Positions 35,180-44,231 of a stretch of 59,450 nt of DNA are shown here, piece after piece. The translations under genes were made by a program, and so were the position numbers. The notes under the pieces are model-generated. The model was not told the origin of the DNA and ran no database searches. It saw nothing but the letters and a program-made list of their open reading frames with translations. Every line of letters starts with the position of its first letter. The first letter of the stretch is position 1. The DNA is taken from contig CAYRLB010000006.1 of NCBI GenBank assembly GCA_964424945.1, forward strand, positions 1 through 59,450, in the 5' to 3' direction. This DNA comes from WHSP01 sp964424945 (GTDB lineage: Bacteria; Gemmatimonadota; Gemmatimonadetes; Longimicrobiales; Longimicrobiaceae).

Positions 35180-35306
35180 CGATCGTCGGTCGGTCGGGCG
35201 GGCTCAACCAGGTACCGGCAGGTCGAAGCATCTCTGGTTTTTCCTGCAACGCGAAGATGACGGGGCCGCGAAGCTCGCGCCGTCGCAACTATCGAGGCGC
35301 ATCCGA

Positions 35307-35696
35307 ATGCTGATATCCGGCATCCTGAATCCGCACATCCGATCACTGCTCGCGCGCGTGCGGCACACGAACACGATCGTCATTGCGGACAGGGGCTTCC
35401 CCTTCTTCCCGGCGATCGAAACCATCGACATTTCCCTCGTCGATGATGTCCCGCGCGTACTCGAAGTGCTGCAGGCGATCCGGAAGAACTTCGTGGTCGG
35501 GAGAGCCTGGATGGCCGAGGAGTTCGGCGAGGTGAACGAAGCGCCGATCATCGAGCGGTTCCGCCAATCCCTCGAAGGAATAGAGCTCCAAACAGAGCCG
35601 CACGACGCCTTCAAGAAGAAGGTACCTGGGGCGATCGGTCTGATCCGCACCGGTGACACGATCCAGTACTCGAACATCATCCTGGAGTCGGCGTAA
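35307..35696 (+). CDS. RbsD/FucU family sugar mutarotase
   Basis: A 129-residue protein of the RbsD/FucU family, which interconverts anomers or ring forms of ribose or fucose. The N-terminus LISGILNPHIRSLLARVRHT holds the catalytic His of the family, and IVIADRGFPFFP follows as the expected ADxGxP-like loop (with Arg after Asp). The C-terminus RTGDTIQYSNIILESA matches the ligand-binding Tyr-Asn end. It lies in the sugar-uptake group. Whether ribose, fucose or another sugar is used cannot be read from the sequence. Confidence 0.85.
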   Translation: MLISGILNPHIRSLLARVRHTNTIVIADRGFPFFPAIETIDISLVDDVPRVLEVLQAIRKNFVVGRAWMAEEFGEVNEAPIIERFRQSLEGIELQTEPHDAFKKKVPGAIGLIRTGDTIQYSNIILESA

Positions 35697-36024
35697 CGCA
35701 GAATGATAGCCTGTGATGCCGGCGCGCCGCCTCGCGATAGGCGCTGAACGAAGGCAGGGACTTCTTCGCGGGTGCTTGGCCGGAAGGGGTGAAAACGCTA
35801 TCATCCGGTAGGGAATGGTGACCCCTGCCATTCCGAAGGCGTCGGCCTGCTCCGGCGCTGTGCGGCAGAAACCACGCCCCCCGTGGTACTTCCCGCACGT
35901 CCGACAACTCTCCCGACCCGTCGTTCGCCGGTCCGATCGTTCCGTCCGAAGGTAGTTCCCGTCAGCCGCGTTCCGCGAAGGACTCACTGATGCGACCATC
36001 TCCTGCCGACACATCGACTTCGAC
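35697..36024. other. Intergenic region before the zinc dehydrogenase
   Basis: 328 bases between two plus-strand genes. I found no coding sequence, tRNA or known RNA element. Several short GC-rich inverted matches exist but none is longer than expected by chance. Confidence 0.3.
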
Positions 36025-37041
36025 TTGAAAGCCCTTCTCATCGACGAGCCTGGTACGACATCCTTCGCCGATGTGCCGGAGCCGGAGCACGGCGACGACG
36101 AGGTGCTTCTGCGCGTCCGCACGGTCGGCTTCTGCGGGACGGACCTCAATACCTTCCGGGGTCTCAATCCCCTCGTCAGCTATCCTCGTATTCCGGGCCA
36201 CGAACTCGCTTGTACGATCGAGGCGACCGGCGCCGCGGTGCCCGGGTCTCTCCGGCCGGGGATGAATGTCGCCGTTCACCCCTATACCAGTTGCGGTCGC
36301 TGCTCTGCGTGCAGGCAGGCGCGCCCGAACTGCTGCCGCGCCAATCAGACGCTCGGTGTGCAGCGCGACGGCGGGATGTCGCAATGGATGGTCGCGCCCT
36401 GGCAGAAGCTGTACGCTTCGGAGAAGCTGTCGCTGCGGGAACTCGCGCTCGTTGAGCCGCTCACGGTCGGCTACCACGCCGCGATGCGCGGAAGAGTCAC
36501 AGAGCGCGATACCGTCGCCATCTTCGGCTGCGGCGCGATCGGCATCGGCGCCCTCGCCGCGGCCACGAACCTCGGCGCGCGCGTCATCGCCATCGATGTC
36601 GATGACCGGAAGCTCGCGCTCGCGAGGAAGATCGGCGCGCAGTACACGATCAACTCATCTGCGGTCGAACTCCATAGCGAGTTGGAAGCACTGACCGATG
36701 GACAGGGGCCGGAGGTCAGCATCGAGGCGGTCGGCCTGCCGGGAACCTTCCGGGCGGCAGTCGAGGAGACGGCCTTCGCCGGGCGGGTCGTCTATATCGG
36801 CTATTCGAAAGAACCGGTCGAGTACGATACCAAGCACTTCATCCTTCGCGAGCTCGATATTCTCGGCTCCCGGAACGCACTCCCTGAAGATTTCCGCTCG
36901 GTCGTCAGCTACCTGGAGAAGGGGACCTTCCCGGTCGAAGATGTTGTGACGCAGGTCGTTCCCTTTGCTGAAGCGGGCGACGCATTGGCGACCTGGGCCG
37001 GCGACCCTGGGAGCGTCACGAAGCTTCAGGTGGCGATGTAG
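36025..37041 (+). CDS. Zinc-dependent sugar-acid or polyol dehydrogenase
   Basis: A 338-residue medium-chain alcohol dehydrogenase with a TTG start. The catalytic zinc site is VGFCGTDLNTF and PGHELACTIEATG. The structural zinc site has its four cysteines in TSCGRCSACRQARPNCCR. The NAD-binding Rossmann motif is AIFGCGAIGIGALAAATNLG. It resembles the sorbitol/threonine/L-galactonate dehydrogenase (LgoD) branch. Since LgoD makes D-tagaturonate from L-galactonate and a tagaturonate epimerase lies upstream, that reaction is an attractive guess, not a proof. Confidence 0.85.
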   Translation: MKALLIDEPGTTSFADVPEPEHGDDEVLLRVRTVGFCGTDLNTFRGLNPLVSYPRIPGHELACTIEATGAAVPGSLRPGMNVAVHPYTSCGRCSACRQARPNCCRANQTLGVQRDGGMSQWMVAPWQKLYASEKLSLRELALVEPLTVGYHAAMRGRVTERDTVAIFGCGAIGIGALAAATNLGARVIAIDVDDRKLALARKIGAQYTINSSAVELHSELEALTDGQGPEVSIEAVGLPGTFRAAVEETAFAGRVVYIGYSKEPVEYDTKHFILRELDILGSRNALPEDFRSVVSYLEKGTFPVEDVVTQVVPFAEAGDALATWAGDPGSVTKLQVAM

Positions 37042-37206
37042 CAGCCCGATGTAGGAGCGCGGCAGCCATATCCTCGAGACTCTTTCGCTCGCCATGGTCC
37101 ACCCATCCAGCACGGGGGGCGCCCGGCTCGCGCGGCCTGGCCCAGCCTATCGGAGAGCGCCGAGAATGGCGCAGTCACTCGCATTGATCCGCGGAAAGGC
37201 AAAGGA

Positions 37207-38900
37207 ATGACCGATTCTGCGCAGGCCGGAGCCCCGGAAGCAGCGCTCCATCTTCAGGGCATAACGAAGCGCTTCGGCGCGACACTCGCCCTCGGGGGTG
37301 TCGATCTGACCGTGCGGCCGGGAGAGGTCCACGCGCTGATCGGCGAGAATGGGGCGGGCAAGAGCACACTGATGAACGTCCTTGCCGGAGGGCTCCGTCC
37401 GGACGATGGAACGATGCGACTGTTCGGTGAGCGATACGCACCGGACTCGACGCTGGAAGCGCGGCGCCACGGAGTCGCGTTGATCCACCAGGAGCTTTCG
37501 CTCTGCCCACACCTTACCGTGGCCGAGAATATCGTCCTGGGAACGGAAAGCGCCCGTCTTGGAATCGTCGATGGCGAGGCGTGCCGAAGGCGCTCGATGG
37601 AGCTTCTCGAACACTTCTCACACCCGGAGATCCGGCCGGATCGCATCGTCGGGGCACTTCCAGTCGCGGCGCAGCAGGTCGTGGAGATCTGCCGGGCACT
37701 TAGCGCACGCGCACGCGTCGTTCTGATGGACGAGCCGACCAGCAGCCTCCCCCGGGCAGATGTCGAACGCCTTTTCACGCTCATCAGGCGCCTTCGCTCC
37801 AGCGGGATTTCGGTCATCTACATCAGTCACTTCCTTGAGGAGGTGCGGGAGATCGCCGACCGCTACACCGTCCTGCGCGATGGCCGCACTGTCGACACGG
37901 AAGAGATCCGTGCGGTCCGGGATGATCACCTCGTCCACCAGATGGTCGGCCGTCCGATGGACGGGCTTTTCCCCGCGCGCGCCACGCCCCCCACCGATGA
38001 CGTTCTTCTCGACGTCAGGGACCTCTCGGCACCGCCGGCAGTCCAGCAGGCGAGCTTCGAGCTCCGGCGAGGTGAGATTCTCGGTATCGCGGGGCTGATG
38101 GGGTCGGGAAGAACGGAGATGGTCCGCGCGCTCTTCGGTCTCGGCGGTGCCAGGGACGGGATGGTGGAGATCGACGGGGCCGCTGAGCCTGCTCATCTGG
38201 GATCGGCAAACCGCCGCCTTCGTCAGAAGATGGGCTACCTGAGCGAAGATCGGAAACGAGAGGGGTTGGCGCTTCCTCTCTCGGTGGCGGACAATCTCAC
38301 GCTTACCCGGATGGGTAGCGTTGCCCGGTTCGCCGGCTGGGTCGACCGGCAGAGACAGCATCGGGCGGCGTCCGGCCTGATCTCCAAGATGGCAATACGC
38401 GCCCGTTCGCCCGCCCAGCGGGTACGCACCCTTTCCGGAGGGAATCAGCAGAAGGTCGTCCTGGGCCGGCTCCTTCATCAGCAGGCAGAAGTCCTCCTTC
38501 TGGNNNNNNNNNNNNNNNNNNNNNNNNNNNNNNNNNNNNNNNNNNNNNNNNNNNNNNNNNNNNNNNNNNNNNNNNNNNNNNNNNNNNNNNNNNNNNNNNN
38601 NNNCAGAAGGTCGTCCTGGGCCGGCTCCTTCATCAGCAGGCAGAAGTCCTCCTTCTGGATGAGCCGACCCGAGGCATCGATATCGGAAGCAAGGCGAAGG
38701 TTTACGAGGCCGTCGCGGCGGCTGCGGACGAGGGGAAGGCCGTTCTCATGATCAGCTCCTATCTGCCCGAACTCTTCGGTATGTGCGATCGATTGGCCGT
38801 GATGTGCCGCGGCGTCCTCTCCCCCTCGCGTCCGATCGGGGAATGGACGCCGGAAACCGTTCTTGCGGCTGCGATCGGCGGTCAGGCGGAGGCATCGTGA
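37207..38900 (+). CDS. Sugar ABC importer ATPase (RbsA-like), interrupted by an assembly gap
   Basis: A double-ATPase subunit of a monosaccharide importer (CUT2/RbsA type). First nucleotide domain: Walker A GENGAGKSTLMNVLAGG, Walker B VVLMDEPTSSLP. Second domain: signature TLSGGNQQKVVLGRLL, Walker B LLDEPTRGIDIGSKAK. The gap of 100 N at 38504-38603 lies between signature and Walker B and is flanked by identical 55-bp copies (38449-38503 and 38604-38658). Removing the N run and one copy gives 1539 bases, 512 residues, the normal RbsA length (about 500). The first domain lacks a standard LSGGQ motif (VGALPVAAQQVVEIC), common in this family. The stop overlaps the permease GTG start. Confidence 0.9.
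38504..38603. other. Assembly gap 2 (100 N) with 55-bp flanking duplication
   Basis: Exactly 100 N. Bases 38449-38503 recur exactly at 38604-38658. Removing the N run plus one copy restores the RbsA-like frame, so no sequence is missing. Confidence 0.93.
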
Positions 38901-39916
38901 ATACACGGACGCTGGAAGCCGCCCCACCTCTCGCGGACGCGCCCGGAAGGAGCGGAAACTACCGGGCCTGGCTCATCAGACTCGGCCCCTTCCTGGGGCT
39001 GGCGCTCGTCATCCTCTCCTTTGCCATCCTGACCGGCTCGCCGGAGCGGTATCTTTCCCCCTTCAACCTCCGCATCGTTCTTTCGCAGACGGTGGTGGTG
39101 GCGCTGAGCGCCATCGGGATGACGATGATCGTGGTGAGCGGGGGAATCGATTTGTCGGTTGGCGCGGTCATCGCGCTCACCGGGGTCGTTGCGGCGCTGG
39201 GCCTCGCCGCCGGGATGTCGCCTCTCCTCGTCATCGCCATGGCGATCGCGGTCGGGGGCATCGTCGGGCTGATCAACGGCTTGCTCATCACACGCATCCG
39301 CGTCGTTCCCTTCATCGTGACGCTCGGAATGCTGGGGATGGCACGCGGCGTGGCGAAGTGGCTGGCGAACGAGCAGACGGTGAATGTTCCGGCGACCTGG
39401 GTGAACAACCTCCTCCTGACCTTCCCGACGCCTGCCTGGCTGGTGCTCGCGCCCGGTGTCTGGATCACCCTTCTTCTGGCGGTTCTCGTCGCGGCGATCC
39501 TCGGCAAGACGGTCTTCGGCCGACGGGTGTTCGCCCTCGGATCGAACGAAGCCGCAGCCCGCGCGTGCGGCATCAACACCGATCGGCTCAAGCTCTGGAT
39601 CTATGGATCCGCAGGCCTGCTCTTCGGTCTCGCCGGTGTCATGCAGATGTCCCGACTCCGGCAGGGTGATCCTACGGTGGCGATCGGAACGGAGCTCGAT
39701 GTGATCGCTGCGGTAGTGATCGGGGGGGCAAGTCTGAATGGGGGCGAGGGCAGCATCCTCGGCGCGATGATCGGCGCCCTGATCATGGCGTTCCTCCGTA
39801 ATGGATGCCAACAGATGGGGTGGCCGAACTACGTGCAGGAGATCATCATCGGCGGGATCATCGTCCTGGCAGTGGCGATCGATCGCTGGCGCACCTCCCG
39901 CGCGCTCGCTTCATGA
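38897..39916 (+). CDS. Sugar ABC importer permease (RbsC-like)
   Basis: A 339-residue inner-membrane permease of the CUT2 monosaccharide importers, with eight to ten hydrophobic segments. Family signatures are IGMTMIVVSGGIDLSVGAVIAL, of which the GGIDLSVG core is diagnostic, the VFALGSNEAAARACGINTDRLK coupling-helix region, and VIGGASLNGGEGSILGAMIG. The GTG start overlaps the ATPase stop (GTGA). The matching binding protein is not downstream but convergent at 40827-41819. Confidence 0.93.
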   Translation: MNTRTLEAAPPLADAPGRSGNYRAWLIRLGPFLGLALVILSFAILTGSPERYLSPFNLRIVLSQTVVVALSAIGMTMIVVSGGIDLSVGAVIALTGVVAALGLAAGMSPLLVIAMAIAVGGIVGLINGLLITRIRVVPFIVTLGMLGMARGVAKWLANEQTVNVPATWVNNLLLTFPTPAWLVLAPGVWITLLLAVLVAAILGKTVFGRRVFALGSNEAAARACGINTDRLKLWIYGSAGLLFGLAGVMQMSRLRQGDPTVAIGTELDVIAAVVIGGASLNGGEGSILGAMIGALIMAFLRNGCQQMGWPNYVQEIIIGGIIVLAVAIDRWRTSRALAS

Positions 39917-40003
39917 GGTTCCGCGACCCGATGATTCCGGTGGATCATGTCCATCCTGCTGCACTGTCCATCTGACCCAACAACTGTCTCGGAGGATACC
40001 TGA

Positions 40004-40783
40004 TTGCGGACCCAAGGATTTCTGCCGCTCGACGGGCGGAGTGTCGTTCTCACCGGAGCGAGCACCGGGATCGGCCGGGCGACCGCGCTCCGTCTTGCCG
40101 AGGCGGGTGCAAAACTCTTCCTCGGGGATCTTCTGGAGGTGGAAGGAGAGGCACTTGCCCGGGAGATCCGAGAGGCGGGGGGCGAAGCGGATTTTCTTCG
40201 CACGGATGTGGGTCGGTCGGAGGACAACGATCGGCTGGTAGCGGCATGCGTGAAACGGTTCGGCCGCGTCGACATCCTCATCAGCAACGCAGGGATCACC
40301 CTCCCGAAGCTCCTCCCGGACAGCAACGACGAGGAAATCGACCGGCTTCTCGATGTGAATCTGAAGGGGCCGATGTACGCGGCGCGGGCCGCGATCCCGG
40401 TGATGCTCGAGCAGGGCGGAGGCGTGATCCTGTTCACGGCCAGCAAGACCGGCCTCGTCGCCCAGCGCGATTCTCCCGTCTACTGCGCGTCGAAGGGGGG
40501 CGTCGTTCTGCTGGCCAGGGCACTCGCGCTCGACTACGCGCAGCGCGGGATCCGCGTGAACGCCCTCTGCCCCGGCATCATCGACACCCCCATGCTGCGT
40601 CACTTCGCCGACTCGATGCCTGAACCCGATGCCGCCTGGGCCGAGTACAGTGCAGCGCAGCCGATGGGGCGTCTCGGTACATCCGAAGAGTGCGCCGAAG
40701 CCGCCCTCTGGCTCGTCTCCGATGCCTCGTCCTTCCTGACCGGGGTCGCCCTCCCGATCGACGGAGGATTCACCGCCATGTAG
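40004..40783 (+). CDS. Short-chain dehydrogenase/reductase
   Basis: A 259-residue classical SDR. Cofactor motif is VVLTGASTGIGRATALRLAE (TGxxxGIG), then NAG in LISNAGITLP. The catalytic Ser-Tyr-Lys is in FTASKTGLVAQ...VYCASKGG, where Tyr and Lys are four apart. The C-terminus GVALPIDGGFTAM is typical. The Asp in GDLLEVEG after strand 2 suggests NAD+ preference. TTG start with GGAGG 8 bases upstream. Context points to oxidation of the imported sugar or of a pathway keto-acid, for example L-fucose or 2-keto-3-deoxy-fuconate dehydrogenase; the substrate is inference. Confidence 0.9.
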   Translation: MRTQGFLPLDGRSVVLTGASTGIGRATALRLAEAGAKLFLGDLLEVEGEALAREIREAGGEADFLRTDVGRSEDNDRLVAACVKRFGRVDILISNAGITLPKLLPDSNDEEIDRLLDVNLKGPMYAARAAIPVMLEQGGGVILFTASKTGLVAQRDSPVYCASKGGVVLLARALALDYAQRGIRVNALCPGIIDTPMLRHFADSMPEPDAAWAEYSAAQPMGRLGTSEECAEAALWLVSDASSFLTGVALPIDGGFTAM

Positions 40784-40826
40784 GTATCGGGTGCGCGGCC
40801 CTGCTCACGGACCGCGCGGTCGGCGC

Positions 40827-41819
40827 CTACTCGGTGCCTGCCACCTGCGGTGCGATGAGCTCCTGGATCTCCGGATCGTTGAGATTGTCGGAGGTGATCA
40901 CCGCGACACCCGTGTCGATCAGCTTCTCGACCGGGTTCCCCCGCAGATGATCGACCATCGCCTGCACGCCAAGATAGCCGATCCGCGTGGGGTTCTGGAC
41001 GACGAGACCATCGAGCTGCCCTTCCCGGAGCGCCGTTACCAGCATCTCCGTCGCATCGAAGCCGACAAAGGACAGGTTGCCGGCGAGGTCGATGTCCTGA
41101 AGAGCAAGCAGCATCCCGACAGTCGATGACTCGTTCGGGGTGAAAATCCCCTGAATCTCGCTTCCGAACCGATTCAGCAGATTCTCCGAGGCGCGCTTCG
41201 CAGTCTCCCGGGTCGCGCCGGCATACTGGTCGGACGATACGATGCGGATCCCCGGATGCTGCGCCTGTATCTGCTCGAGAAAGCCTTCCTCCCGTTCCCG
41301 GGTGCTCGCGGAACCCTCCTGATACCGGAGCAGGAGAATCGCTCCGTCACCCCCCAGGATCTCCGCCATCAGGTCGGCGGCGAGCCTTCCGCCCTGTCGG
41401 TTGTCCGTCGAGACGAAGCTGACAATCTCGTCGGATTGCAGCGCCGAATCGATGATCGTGACCGGAACGCCCGCCCGGATCGCCTCTTCCACCGGGCGGA
41501 CGAGCGCATAATCATCGAGCGGAGCCAGAACGATCCCGTCGACGCCCTGCGACAGGAAGCTTTCGACCACCTGCACCTGCTGCTCCCGGTCATCTTCCCG
41601 GAGCGGACCCTTCCAGATCACCTCGACGGCCGCGCCCTCCGAGGCCATCTCCTGGGCCGCCTGCGTCGCGCCGTCGTGAACACTGCGCCAGAAATCGTGC
41701 GTGGTACCCTTCGGGATGACAGCGATGCGCAGATTCTCATTGCTGCCGTCCTGATCACCTCCGCATGCGGCGAGAAGAAGGAGGGAAAGAATTCGCAGCC
41801 GGAGCAGGTGTTGTCTCAT
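40827..41819 (-). CDS. Sugar-binding lipoprotein (RbsB-like)
   Basis: A 330-residue periplasmic-binding-protein type 1 of the ribose/galactose group. The lipoprotein signal is ILSLLLLAAC, lipidated at the Cys. Mature protein begins GGDQDGSNENLRIAVIPKG, with HDFWRSVHDGATQAAQE as ligand-binding helix, GVDGIVLAPLDDYALV, DNRQGGRLAADLMAE and FTPNESSTVGMLLAL. It should deliver sugar to the RbsA/RbsC pair at 37207-39916. Unusually it lies on the opposite strand, convergent with the SDR gene and separated from it by 43 bases. ATG 41819 was chosen as it places the signal peptide. Confidence 0.88.
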   Translation of the reverse strand: MRQHLLRLRILSLLLLAACGGDQDGSNENLRIAVIPKGTTHDFWRSVHDGATQAAQEMASEGAAVEVIWKGPLREDDREQQVQVVESFLSQGVDGIVLAPLDDYALVRPVEEAIRAGVPVTIIDSALQSDEIVSFVSTDNRQGGRLAADLMAEILGGDGAILLLRYQEGSASTREREEGFLEQIQAQHPGIRIVSSDQYAGATRETAKRASENLLNRFGSEIQGIFTPNESSTVGMLLALQDIDLAGNLSFVGFDATEMLVTALREGQLDGLVVQNPTRIGYLGVQAMVDHLRGNPVEKLIDTGVAVITSDNLNDPEIQELIAPQVAGTE

Positions 41820-42117
41820 CGGTTCTGGGAGATTGAGGGTTGATCCGACCTGACGGGAGGAGCGATATCGAAAGGCGTTCGGAGCTACGGGTGGGGGTGC
41901 GGCGATGCCGTCGAAGCCGCGAGAGGCGGCCGACTGAAGATGGGGGAGCGGTAGCACGCTTCCCCATCAACGTGGTTTACCGATCGTATGTCAGCAAGTA
42001 CAGAGAGGAGGCGCCCTGATGAGGGGGTGCCCTGGGCCTTCATTCTGCGAGATGCCGGTCCGGAGTCGTCGGGGATGTGGCGCGCGCGGATCGCATCCCG
42101 GGCGGATCGCGCCTTCT

Positions 42118-42591
42118 TTATACGCCGGCCGCTTCGTCCATCTCCCGGATGTAGGTGATGAAATCGGTATTCACCGGAGTCAGGCCCGCCTCGCGAAGGT
42201 CACGGGCCACCTGCCCCCGATGATACGCGCCGTGTGTCGCAACGTGAAGCAGGATGTCCCCGACGGAGGTGCTGAAGCGGAGTCCCGTCTGGTTTCGGTA
42301 CTCGACCCGCTTCTCGAGGTCATCCTTCGAAAGCCCCGCCAGATAATCGCGGTAGCCCTCCTGGTTCTCCGTGACCATCCTCTCGGCCTCGGCCTCCGTG
42401 AGCTCCGGCCAGATCGCCTGACCGGCACTGCTCTCGCCGCGCAGGCGCATCAGCCACACCCGTTCCGCCGCGAGAAGGTGGTCGAAATAACGGCGGCCGG
42501 CCGGATTCCCCCTGCCGAGGGACTTCAACACCCGCGCATCCGCCCAGAACATTGCGTCAAAGAGTCGGCCAACCCACTCGAGAATCGTCAT
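42118..42591 (-). CDS. DinB family protein
   Basis: A 157-residue four-helix-bundle protein of the DinB/YfiT-like group, metal-binding and often thiol-related transferases. Metal-ligand histidines are expected at DHLLAAERVWL (His near residue 38) and in VATHGAYHRGQVARDLREAG (HxxxH). The start is at 42591; sequence in frame before it does not look coding. Function cannot be specified. Confidence 0.85.
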   Translation of the reverse strand: MTILEWVGRLFDAMFWADARVLKSLGRGNPAGRRYFDHLLAAERVWLMRLRGESSAGQAIWPELTEAEAERMVTENQEGYRDYLAGLSKDDLEKRVEYRNQTGLRFSTSVGDILLHVATHGAYHRGQVARDLREAGLTPVNTDFITYIREMDEAAGV

Positions 42592-42810
42592 GGGACTATA
42601 CCATTGAGGATGTCGTATGATGTGCTGCGTGGAGGAGCGGTGTCGATCAGATCGTTCATGCCACTGCCTATGCGGAAGAGCAGCGCGCTTCACCTGATGG
42701 GGATGCGGGAAGAGGCCGGACAACAAACTCATTCCCTATTCGGCCGCGCCGCTTCATAGTAGAAAGAGACACAGGAGGTCGCACTACACACCGACGCTCC
42801 CCGCTCCGCC

Positions 42811-43161
42811 ATGAATGAAAGCAGACCCTCGGAACCCGGGGATGTAGCATTCTCCCCGCTTGCGCCCATCCCTCCTCACCCTGATGTCCGTTCTGCCCTC
42901 GAGGGCGACGTGCTGTTCGCTCACAACATCGAGCAGATCAGACAGATGAATATCGCCGCCGGGAGCATGGTCAAGGGTCTGATCATGGAGCTCGAGCGGG
43001 GCGCACGGGACACCTTCATCCGCCTGCGTGACCCCGACCCGGGCGGACATGGGGTGAGCTATGACTTCGTCCGAGGTGACCGGTCCCTGGTGGGGAAGAT
43101 CGCTCGTGCGCTCGGCTTCGCGCTTGTGACGGACGACCGACTGGAGGTCAGACGTGGCTAG
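42811..43161 (+). CDS. Unrecognised 116-residue protein coupled to a coiled-coil gene
   Basis: A soluble 116-residue protein with a Pro-rich N-terminus and a mixed helix/strand core (LFAHNIEQIRQMNIAAGSMV, then FIRLRDPDPGGHGVSYDFV). No family recognised. It ends inside the start of the next gene (8-base overlap), which is the main evidence that it is real. No strong ribosome site precedes the ATG. Confidence 0.5.
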   Translation: MNESRPSEPGDVAFSPLAPIPPHPDVRSALEGDVLFAHNIEQIRQMNIAAGSMVKGLIMELERGARDTFIRLRDPDPGGHGVSYDFVRGDRSLVGKIARALGFALVTDDRLEVRRG

Positions 43162-43894
43162 AAAGACAACCGCCGCCGCGGTGGTGGTAGCGATTGCTCT
43201 CGCGCTTGCCGTCGCCCACCTCTGGACCCGGCTCGGCGCTGAAGCGGCGATCGCCAGAGCCGAGACGGAGGCGCGGATGCTCAGCGAACAGCGTGACTCG
43301 ATTCTGAGCGTCGTCGCGCAGAACGACTCGCTGCAGCGGGAGCTGAGTATCGTCCGAAGCTCCCTCGAGGCCGAAGCGGATCTGCTCCGCAACCGGATCG
43401 CGATGCTGGAGTCGGAGCGCGTCGAAACGCAGCTGACGATCCGGCGACTCCGAAGGTCGGATGAACTTCAGGCACGCTTCGCGTCCACCTTCCCTGAGAT
43501 GGCGGCCTCGAACTGGGGTGTCACCGAAGTCATCGATGAGGAGGAGGGTGTGGGCATCGAGTACCTGATGGTGCCACTCTGGTTTTCGGAGACCTTCCTC
43601 ATAGACCATGAGAATGCATCGGCGTACCGCGCCCAGACGCAGTCGTACTCGGATCTCGTCGGGGTTCAGGATCGGGTTGTCGTGCTCCAGGACTCTGTAC
43701 TGGTGCTCGAACGGCAGAGCAGGGAGGCGTACCAGCTTGGCTACGACAACGCGTTCACCCTCTACCAGAACCTCAACCGCGAACACATCGACCTCCTGCG
43801 ACAGCCGCGAATCTCCCTCGGCATTCCCGGCGGTCTGCTGACAGCGGCCGGGGCGTTCGGTCTGGGCGCGGTCCTGGGAGCCGGGGCCTTCTGA
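43154..43894 (+). CDS. Membrane-anchored coiled-coil protein of unknown function
   Basis: A 246-residue protein, GTG start overlapping the previous gene. One N-terminal membrane helix (about 6-24) is followed by a coiled coil (about 28-105) and a mixed domain with FPEMAASNWGVTEVIDEEEGVGIEYLMVPLWF broken over its strands. A second helical stretch and a Gly/Ala-rich hydrophobic C-terminus (GLLTAAGAFGLGAVLGAGAF) complete it. The layout recalls phage spanin or baseplate-type accessory proteins, but no phage gene is nearby. No family recognised. Confidence 0.6.
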   Translation: MARKTTAAAVVVAIALALAVAHLWTRLGAEAAIARAETEARMLSEQRDSILSVVAQNDSLQRELSIVRSSLEAEADLLRNRIAMLESERVETQLTIRRLRRSDELQARFASTFPEMAASNWGVTEVIDEEEGVGIEYLMVPLWFSETFLIDHENASAYRAQTQSYSDLVGVQDRVVVLQDSVLVLERQSREAYQLGYDNAFTLYQNLNREHIDLLRQPRISLGIPGGLLTAAGAFGLGAVLGAGAF

Positions 43895-44231
43895 CGGATC
43901 GTACGGGAAGCGCTGCACTTTCCTCGAAGAAGCGGTCGGTTCTCCGTTCTGCCGTCGTGCGCTCTCCCTTCGCGGGGATTCCAGGCAGACCACGATCATA
44001 ATGCGCCCGCTCGCATAGCGTCTGAAGTCAATGTCCTGCATTGTGTTGGACAGTAGTGGAAGGTGTGCTTCCACCGCTGTTGAACAACGTCGGGGTTGTG
44101 GATATTGCCGCAATGGGCTTTTCTGTTAGGCGAAGATGGGCTATTTGCGTCCCGCCGCGCCGCTGATGCCGGACCGCCGGGCCTCGATCGACCATCCGTC
44201 AAACTCACCAGGAAAGGATACTGATTTCGTG
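43895..44231. other. Intergenic region before the bicupin-SMP-30 gene
   Basis: 337 bases, notably less GC-rich than the surroundings, likely the promoter region of the 44232 gene. It contains the inverted repeat GTGGAAG-GTGTG-CTTCCAC (44056-44074), a possible operator. No RNA gene recognised. Confidence 0.4.

Noticed and set aside
33902..35306. Inclusion of the UxaE gene in the exopolysaccharide locus
   Set aside because: It is 120 bases further on, has a catabolic family assignment and groups better with the downstream sugar-uptake genes.
38882..39811. Minus-strand open frame over the RbsC-like permease
   Set aside because: Highly charged Asp/His/Arg composition mirrors the hydrophobic permease on the plus strand; no supporting start or motif.
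40790..40826. Terminator from GCGCGG...CCGCGC between the SDR and binding-protein genes
   Set aside because: Stem is only six bases with a long loop and no T-run follows on either strand; too weak to list.
43154..43894. Prophage remnant because of the coiled-coil membrane protein
   Set aside because: No integrase, terminase, capsid or tail gene lies nearby.
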